Program-made: the position numbers and the translations under genes | Part shown: positions 6,459 to 8,661 of the stretch, one piece after another | Layout: each line of letters starts with the position of its first letter | Position numbering within the stretch: position 1 is the stretch's first letter | Notes under the pieces: model-generated | Seen by the model: the letters and a program-made list of their open reading frames with translations, nothing else | What the model was told of the DNA's origin: nothing | The model's database searches: none | Assembly: GCA_964403185.1 (NCBI GenBank) | Contig: CAYOFK010000130.1 | Location: 1 to 8,661 of the forward strand | DNA length: 8,661 bases | Source: CAYOFK01 sp964403185 | Lineage (GTDB): Bacteria > Bacteroidota > Bacteroidia > Bacteroidales > VadinHA17 | Reading direction: 5' to 3'

Positions 6459-7446
6459 TAAGATAGCGTTCTGCATCAATGGCAGCGCGGCATCCCGTGC
6501 CGGCAGCTGTAACAGCCTGACGGTACGTGGAGTCCATAACATCACCACAGGCAAACACCCCATCCACATTGGTTTTTGATGTATCGGGAACGGTATTGAT
6601 ATAACCCACATCATCGGTTTCAAGATAGGGCTTAAAGATCCCGGAATTCGGAGTGTGGCCAATAGCCAGAAAGAAACCGCTGATATGTATCTTCACTTCC
6701 TTTTCATCCGGCGTCCCCATCTTGTGGATGAGGAGGGCGCCTTCCACACCATTTTCACCAAAAAGATCTTTTACATTGTGTTCAAACATCATTTCGATGT
6801 TGGGTGTATTGAGCACCCGTTCCTGCATGACCCTTGAGGCCCGCATGTGGTCCTTACGGACGATCAGGTAAACTTTATTGCACAGACCTGACAAATACAG
6901 GGCCTCCTCCGCTGCGGTATCGCCTCCCCCAACAACGGCCACATCTTTTCCTTTATAGAAAAACCCGTCACAGGTGGCACAGGCCGATACTCCCTGACCG
7001 GCATATTTGGTTTCTGCTTCAATGCCCAGATACTTTGCTGTGGCACCGGTGGCCACGATCACCGCCTCTGCCTCAATGGTTTTTTTATTATCAATGATCA
7101 CCCGGTGGGGTGTTGTTGAGAAATCCACGGCAGTGGCCACGCCCCACCGTATATCGGTACCAAATCGTCCGGCTTGTTTTTTCAGATCTTCCATCATCAC
7201 AGGTCCGGATACACCCTCAGGGTAACCCGGGTAGTTTTCAACTTCAGTGGTGGTGGTAAGCTGGCCGCCAGGCTGCATACCTTCGTACATCACAGGGTTC
7301 AGATTGGCCCGGGCGGCATAAATGGCAGCCGTATAACCGGCGGGACCCGAACCTATGATCAGGCATTTCAAGCGTTCGGCTTCACCTTCGGTTTTTTGTT
7401 TTTTCTCATCCTCTCCGGGCTTATCCATAGGTTTAAATAATTCCAT
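6445..7446 (-). CDS. trxB: thioredoxin-disulfide reductase
   Basis: TrxB passes electrons from NADPH through FAD and a redox-active disulfide to thioredoxin in the cytoplasm, keeping protein thiols reduced. The 333-residue product shows the low-molecular-weight reductase pattern: FAD-binding GSGPAGYTAAIYAARA (32-47), GGQLTTTTEVENYPGYP (60-76), VATGA (131-135), the redox centre CATC (Cys156 and Cys159), NADPH-binding GGGDTAAEEA (173-182), HMRAS (200-204) and the C-terminal FAD segment FACGDVMDSTYRQAVTAAG (298-316). About 25 charged N-terminal residues (Lys/Glu-rich) precede the first strand KCLIIGSG, longer than usual. The ATG at 7446 is kept because a -7 box sits about 50 bp upstream; a second ATG at codon 7 is possible. 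Its last 14 bp overlap the 3' end of the convergent spt gene. No thioredoxin gene is adjacent. Confidence 0.96.
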   Translation of the reverse strand: MELFKPMDKPGEDEKKQKTEGEAERLKCLIIGSGPAGYTAAIYAARANLNPVMYEGMQPGGQLTTTTEVENYPGYPEGVSGPVMMEDLKKQAGRFGTDIRWGVATAVDFSTTPHRVIIDNKKTIEAEAVIVATGATAKYLGIEAETKYAGQGVSACATCDGFFYKGKDVAVVGGGDTAAEEALYLSGLCNKVYLIVRKDHMRASRVMQERVLNTPNIEMMFEHNVKDLFGENGVEGALLIHKMGTPDEKEVKIHISGFFLAIGHTPNSGIFKPYLETDDVGYINTVPDTSKTNVDGVFACGDVMDSTYRQAVTAAGTGCRAAIDAERYLTSRF

Positions 7447-7497
7447 GACAGGTTGTTATAATTTTAAAAATGTTAATAGCATTTATGTTATGGCGTA

Positions 7498-7505
7498 CAA
7501 AATTA
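7498..7505 (-). promoter_or_regulatory. candidate -7 box of trxB
   Basis: The minus strand reads TAATTTTG, a full match to TAnnTTTG and identical to the box of the tRNA promoter on the other strand. It would give a trxB leader of about 45 nt. No clear -33 TTTG lies 19 nt upstream; that interval instead holds a small palindrome (7517-7530). Confidence 0.5.
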
Positions 7506-7516
7506 ACAAACTCATC

Positions 7517-7530
7517 CGACATAAGTGTCG
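7517..7530. promoter_or_regulatory. small palindrome upstream of trxB, possible operator
   Basis: CGACA and TGTCG form a perfect 5-bp inverted repeat around TAAG, 12 to 25 bp upstream of the trxB -7 box, between the -7 and -33 positions. A further CGACA half-site lies at about 7537-7541. The position suits a regulator binding site, but a chance palindrome of this size is not rare. Confidence 0.25.
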
Positions 7531-7572
7531 TTTGCCCGACAATATCCATACCAAATTAAAACACCTGAAAAT

Positions 7573-7603
7573 TTTGCAGTTCGTTGTCAGATTTTTAATT
7601 TTG
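7573..7603 (+). promoter_or_regulatory. Bacteroidota-type promoter of tRNA-Pro
   Basis: TTTG at 7573-7576 and TAATTTTG at 7596-7603 are exactly 19 nt apart, matching the -33 / -7 arrangement of the main Bacteroidota sigma factor. The mature tRNA begins 23 nt after the -7 box, leaving a short 5' leader for RNase P to remove. Confidence 0.75.
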
Positions 7604-7626
7604 TGCCCGCTGCAGGACGCAGGTAT

Positions 7627-7702
7627 CGGGATGTAGCTCAGCCAGGTTTAGAGTACTCGTCTGGGGGGCGAGGGGTCGCGAGTTCAAATCTCGCCATCCC
7701 GA
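7627..7702 (+). tRNA. tRNA-Pro (GGG anticodon)
   Basis: The 76-nt sequence folds into a complete cloverleaf. The acceptor stem CGGGATG pairs with CATCCCG over seven perfect pairs. The D stem is GCTC/GAGT. The anticodon stem CTCGT/GCGAG carries the loop CTGGGGG with anticodon GGG at 7663-7665. A 5-nt variable loop follows, then T stem GCGAG/CTCGC with loop TTCAAAT. The discriminator is A and the 3' CCA is not encoded, since the next bases are CAA. The GGG anticodon reads proline codons CCC and CCU. The last 10 nt (7693-7702) are also the start of the 190-bp tandem repeat that follows. Confidence 0.97.
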
Positions 7703-7882
7703 CAAAAGCAAAAAAGGCCAGGACACCACAGGTGGCCTGGTTTTTTGTTTTAAGAAACGTCAAAAACGGGTTTTTGTAAGTGAACTTAAAATAAAAATAA
7801 CAGTGCCGGAGGCAATGGCCTTTTTTGCTTTTAGTTTCAACCCAAACCGGGATCATGCCGAACGCAGTGAGGCATAATCTTG
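7693..7882. repeat. 190-bp tandem repeat, copy 1 (starts inside the tRNA 3' end)
   Basis: This unit begins with the last 10 nt of tRNA-Pro and continues through a terminator (7718-7751), a spacer, a 16-bp arm complementary to one near its start (7704-7719 with 7817-7832), and a REP-like palindrome (7855-7875). The same 190 bp follow directly as copy 2 with a single base change (C at 7884, T at 8074 relative to the array). The identity breaks exactly one base upstream of 7693, inside the tRNA T stem. Confidence 0.95.
7718..7751. terminator. rho-independent terminator after tRNA-Pro
   Basis: The stem CCAGG/CCTGG (7718-7722 with 7736-7740), an A-G mismatch and an inner stem CACC/GGTG close a 3-nt ACA loop, followed by T6-G-T4. 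An A6 run lies before the stem, so it can also work in the other direction. It should end the tRNA transcript about 40-50 nt after the mature 3' end. Confidence 0.85.
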
Positions 7883-7909
7883 GCCATCCCGACAAAAGCA
7901 AAAAAGGCC
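7817..7909. repeat. 93-bp nested palindrome across the junction of repeat copies 1 and 2
   Basis: Three inverted pairs nest here. The outer arm GGCCTTTTTTGCTTTT (7817-7832) pairs perfectly with 7894-7909. The middle arm CGGGAT (7848-7853) pairs with ATCCCG (7886-7891). The inner arm ATGCC (7855-7859) pairs with GGCAT (7871-7875). The core GCCGAACGCAGTGAGGC resembles short REP-type palindromes that I recall as dispersed in Bacteroidota and other genomes. No transposase is present. Confidence 0.7.
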
Positions 7910-8072
7910 AGGACACCACAGGTGGCCTGGTTTTTTGTTTTAAGAAACGTCAAAAACGGGTTTTTGTAAGTGAACTTAAAATAAAAATAACAGTGCCGGA
8001 GGCAATGGCCTTTTTTGCTTTTAGTTTCAACCCAAACCGGGATCATGCCGAACGCAGTGAGGCATAATCTTG
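7883..8072. repeat. 190-bp tandem repeat, copy 2
   Basis: This is copy 1 repeated head to tail, differing only at 7884/8074 depending on how the unit edge is drawn. It again opens with the tRNA-Pro tail GCCATCCCGAC but lacks the rest of the tRNA, so it is not a second tRNA gene. It carries its own terminator (7908-7941), inverted arms (7894-7909 with 8007-8022) and REP-like core (8045-8065). Confidence 0.95.
7908..7941. terminator. second copy of the rho-independent terminator
   Basis: Identical to the hairpin and T-run at 7718-7751, shifted by 190 bp. It would act as a back-up stop for read-through from the tRNA, or as a stop for leftward transcription, since the stem is flanked by A6 on one side and T6 on the other. 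Confidence 0.75.
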
Positions 8073-8099
8073 GTCATCCCGACAAAAGCAAAAAAGGCC
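8007..8099. repeat. 93-bp nested palindrome, second copy
   Basis: The same nested structure as 7817-7909: outer arms 8007-8022 with 8084-8099, middle pair 8038-8043 with 8076-8081, inner pair 8045-8049 with 8061-8065. It is complete although the third 190-bp unit is cut off 3 bp after its right arm. Confidence 0.7.
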
Positions 8100-8102
8100 A
8101 GG
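8073..8102. repeat. 190-bp repeat, truncated third copy
   Basis: Thirty bases match the start of the unit (tRNA tail, left arm and first bases of the terminator stem) except for T in place of C at 8074. Identity stops at 8103, so there is no third terminator. Confidence 0.9.
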
Positions 8103-8116
8103 GTGCAGTGAAACGA

Positions 8117-8162
8117 AGCCCTGAGTTAAATGGCATTAATATTAATTAAGGGCTGAAAGCCC
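8117..8162. repeat. REP-like alternative hairpins
   Basis: AGCCCT (8117-8122) can pair with AGGGCT (8149-8154), enclosing a perfect 12-bp palindrome ATTAATATTAAT (8135-8146). The right arm can instead pair with the AGCCC just after it, as GGGCT-GAA-AGCCC (8150-8162). The two hairpins exclude each other. The pattern looks like a dispersed extragenic palindrome, different in sequence from the one inside the 190-bp repeat. Confidence 0.5.
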
Positions 8163-8661
8163 GACAGGTAATCGATTATAAAATCATGCCTAAAAGTTTA
8201 TTTACACTGCGTATTTTCACCCAAAAATGGCGTGCCACTCAGCACAGGTGCCGCTCGAAAAGATTTACATTCTTACATCATTGGAACATTATCAAATACC
8301 GGTTCATATTTAAATAAAATACATCGAGGCTTTGATTTCAACATAGAAGACAGCCCCTCTGCAGATACCCGCCTAATGTTCATCCAGGTAACAATTTGGC
8401 ATCCGGCCCCCATAATCATAACAATACGAACATCCACGTCCGCTCATCGGTCCGTACAGACTGAGTATCCCATTCTTTATGAATCATTTTTGATATATAT
8501 AAAGGATATTCAGATCTTAATATTACCTTTATGCTATAAAAAGAGGAATAAACGATCTGTGAATTTGTATAATCATTCCATTTAAGTGTCTGATTCCCGG
8601 AACATGCATGGCGGAGTTAAACCTTAATAAAAGACTGAAATATGAGCATTCCATTAATATT
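8163..8661. other. AT-rich region without a convincing gene
   Basis: About 500 bp to the window end hold no recognisable gene. The longest plus-strand reading frame (117 codons from a GTG at 8232) has no known motif, an unremarkable composition and no promoter-like pair before it. The minus strand is broken by many stops. No tRNA, clear terminator or TTTG / TAnnTTTG pair was found. An ATG at 8642 has six open codons to the edge and could start a gene beyond the window, but nothing supports it. Confidence 0.5.

Noticed and set aside
6198..6662. 154-codon minus-strand reading frame over the spt/trxB junction
   Set aside because: A shadow of two well-supported genes with no protein-like motifs of its own.
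7525..7779. 84-codon plus-strand reading frame over the tRNA gene
   Set aside because: Contains DVAQPGLEYSSGGRG and ASSNLAIPT, which is simply the sense translation of the tRNA.
7883..7892. Second tRNA or tRNA pseudogene in repeat copy 2
   Set aside because: Only the last 10 nt of the tRNA are duplicated; no anticodon, D or T arm is present.
7638..7919. 93-codon minus-strand reading frame across the tRNA and repeat
   Set aside because: Its end reads ARFELATPRPPDE, a typical artefact of translating the antisense of a tRNA gene; the rest is repeat sequence.
7825..8067. Overlapping reading frames on both strands inside the 190-bp repeats
   Set aside because: They come from duplicated non-coding palindromes and a terminator; no promoter and no recognised protein family.
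7693..8102. CRISPR array
   Set aside because: There are only two full units of 190 bp with no short repeats separated by unique spacers, and no cas genes.
8232..8585. 117-codon plus-strand reading frame from a GTG
   Set aside because: No motif, signal or family resemblance, no convincing promoter; likely a chance open frame in AT-rich intergenic DNA.

Overview
The window looks like a chromosomal segment from a member of the Bacteroidota. Three things point there. The minus-strand gene order bamD, rpoZ (short Bacteroidota type), coaBC, DUF4835, recN is a familiar cluster in that phylum. The plus-strand gene closely resembles Bacteroidota serine palmitoyltransferase. The promoter-like sites match the phylum's TTTG / TAnnTTTG pattern, best seen ahead of the tRNA gene, and there are no strong Shine-Dalgarno sites. 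These calls rest on recognising protein motifs by eye; no database search was possible.

Layout. Positions 30-5114 hold five minus-strand genes with gaps of 12 to 63 bp, read as one operon running right to left: the outer-membrane assembly lipoprotein BamD, the RNA polymerase omega subunit, the bifunctional CoaBC enzyme, a secreted DUF4835 protein, and the DNA repair ATPase RecN. A 99-bp divergent intergenic region (5115-5213) separates this operon from a plus-strand PLP enzyme (5214-6458), probably serine palmitoyltransferase for sphingolipid or sulfonolipid synthesis. Its 3' end overlaps that of the convergent thioredoxin reductase gene trxB (6445-7446, minus) by 14 bp. A 180-bp divergent region then carries the trxB and tRNA promoters, followed by a tRNA-Pro(GGG) gene (7627-7702).

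The unusual part lies downstream of the tRNA. A 190-bp unit that begins inside the last 10 nt of the tRNA is present as two almost identical tandem copies (one difference in 190) plus a 30-bp third fragment, 7693-8102. Each full unit carries a bidirectional rho-independent terminator, a pair of 16-bp inverted arms, and a REP-like palindrome. Across each unit junction the arms, an acceptor-stem-like pair and the REP core nest into a potential 93-nt hairpin. A different REP-like hairpin set follows (8117-8162). The remaining ~500 bp to the window end shows no convincing gene.

Functionally, the conserved genes cover envelope building (BamD, probable SPT, DUF4835), core metabolism (CoA), transcription (omega), redox balance (TrxB) and repair (RecN). 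I see no defence system, integrase, transposase or CRISPR array. The most novel material is the repeat array on the tRNA tail, plus two details of coaBC: an A12 tract in the interdomain linker, and substitutions at two residues known to matter in E. coli CoaC.
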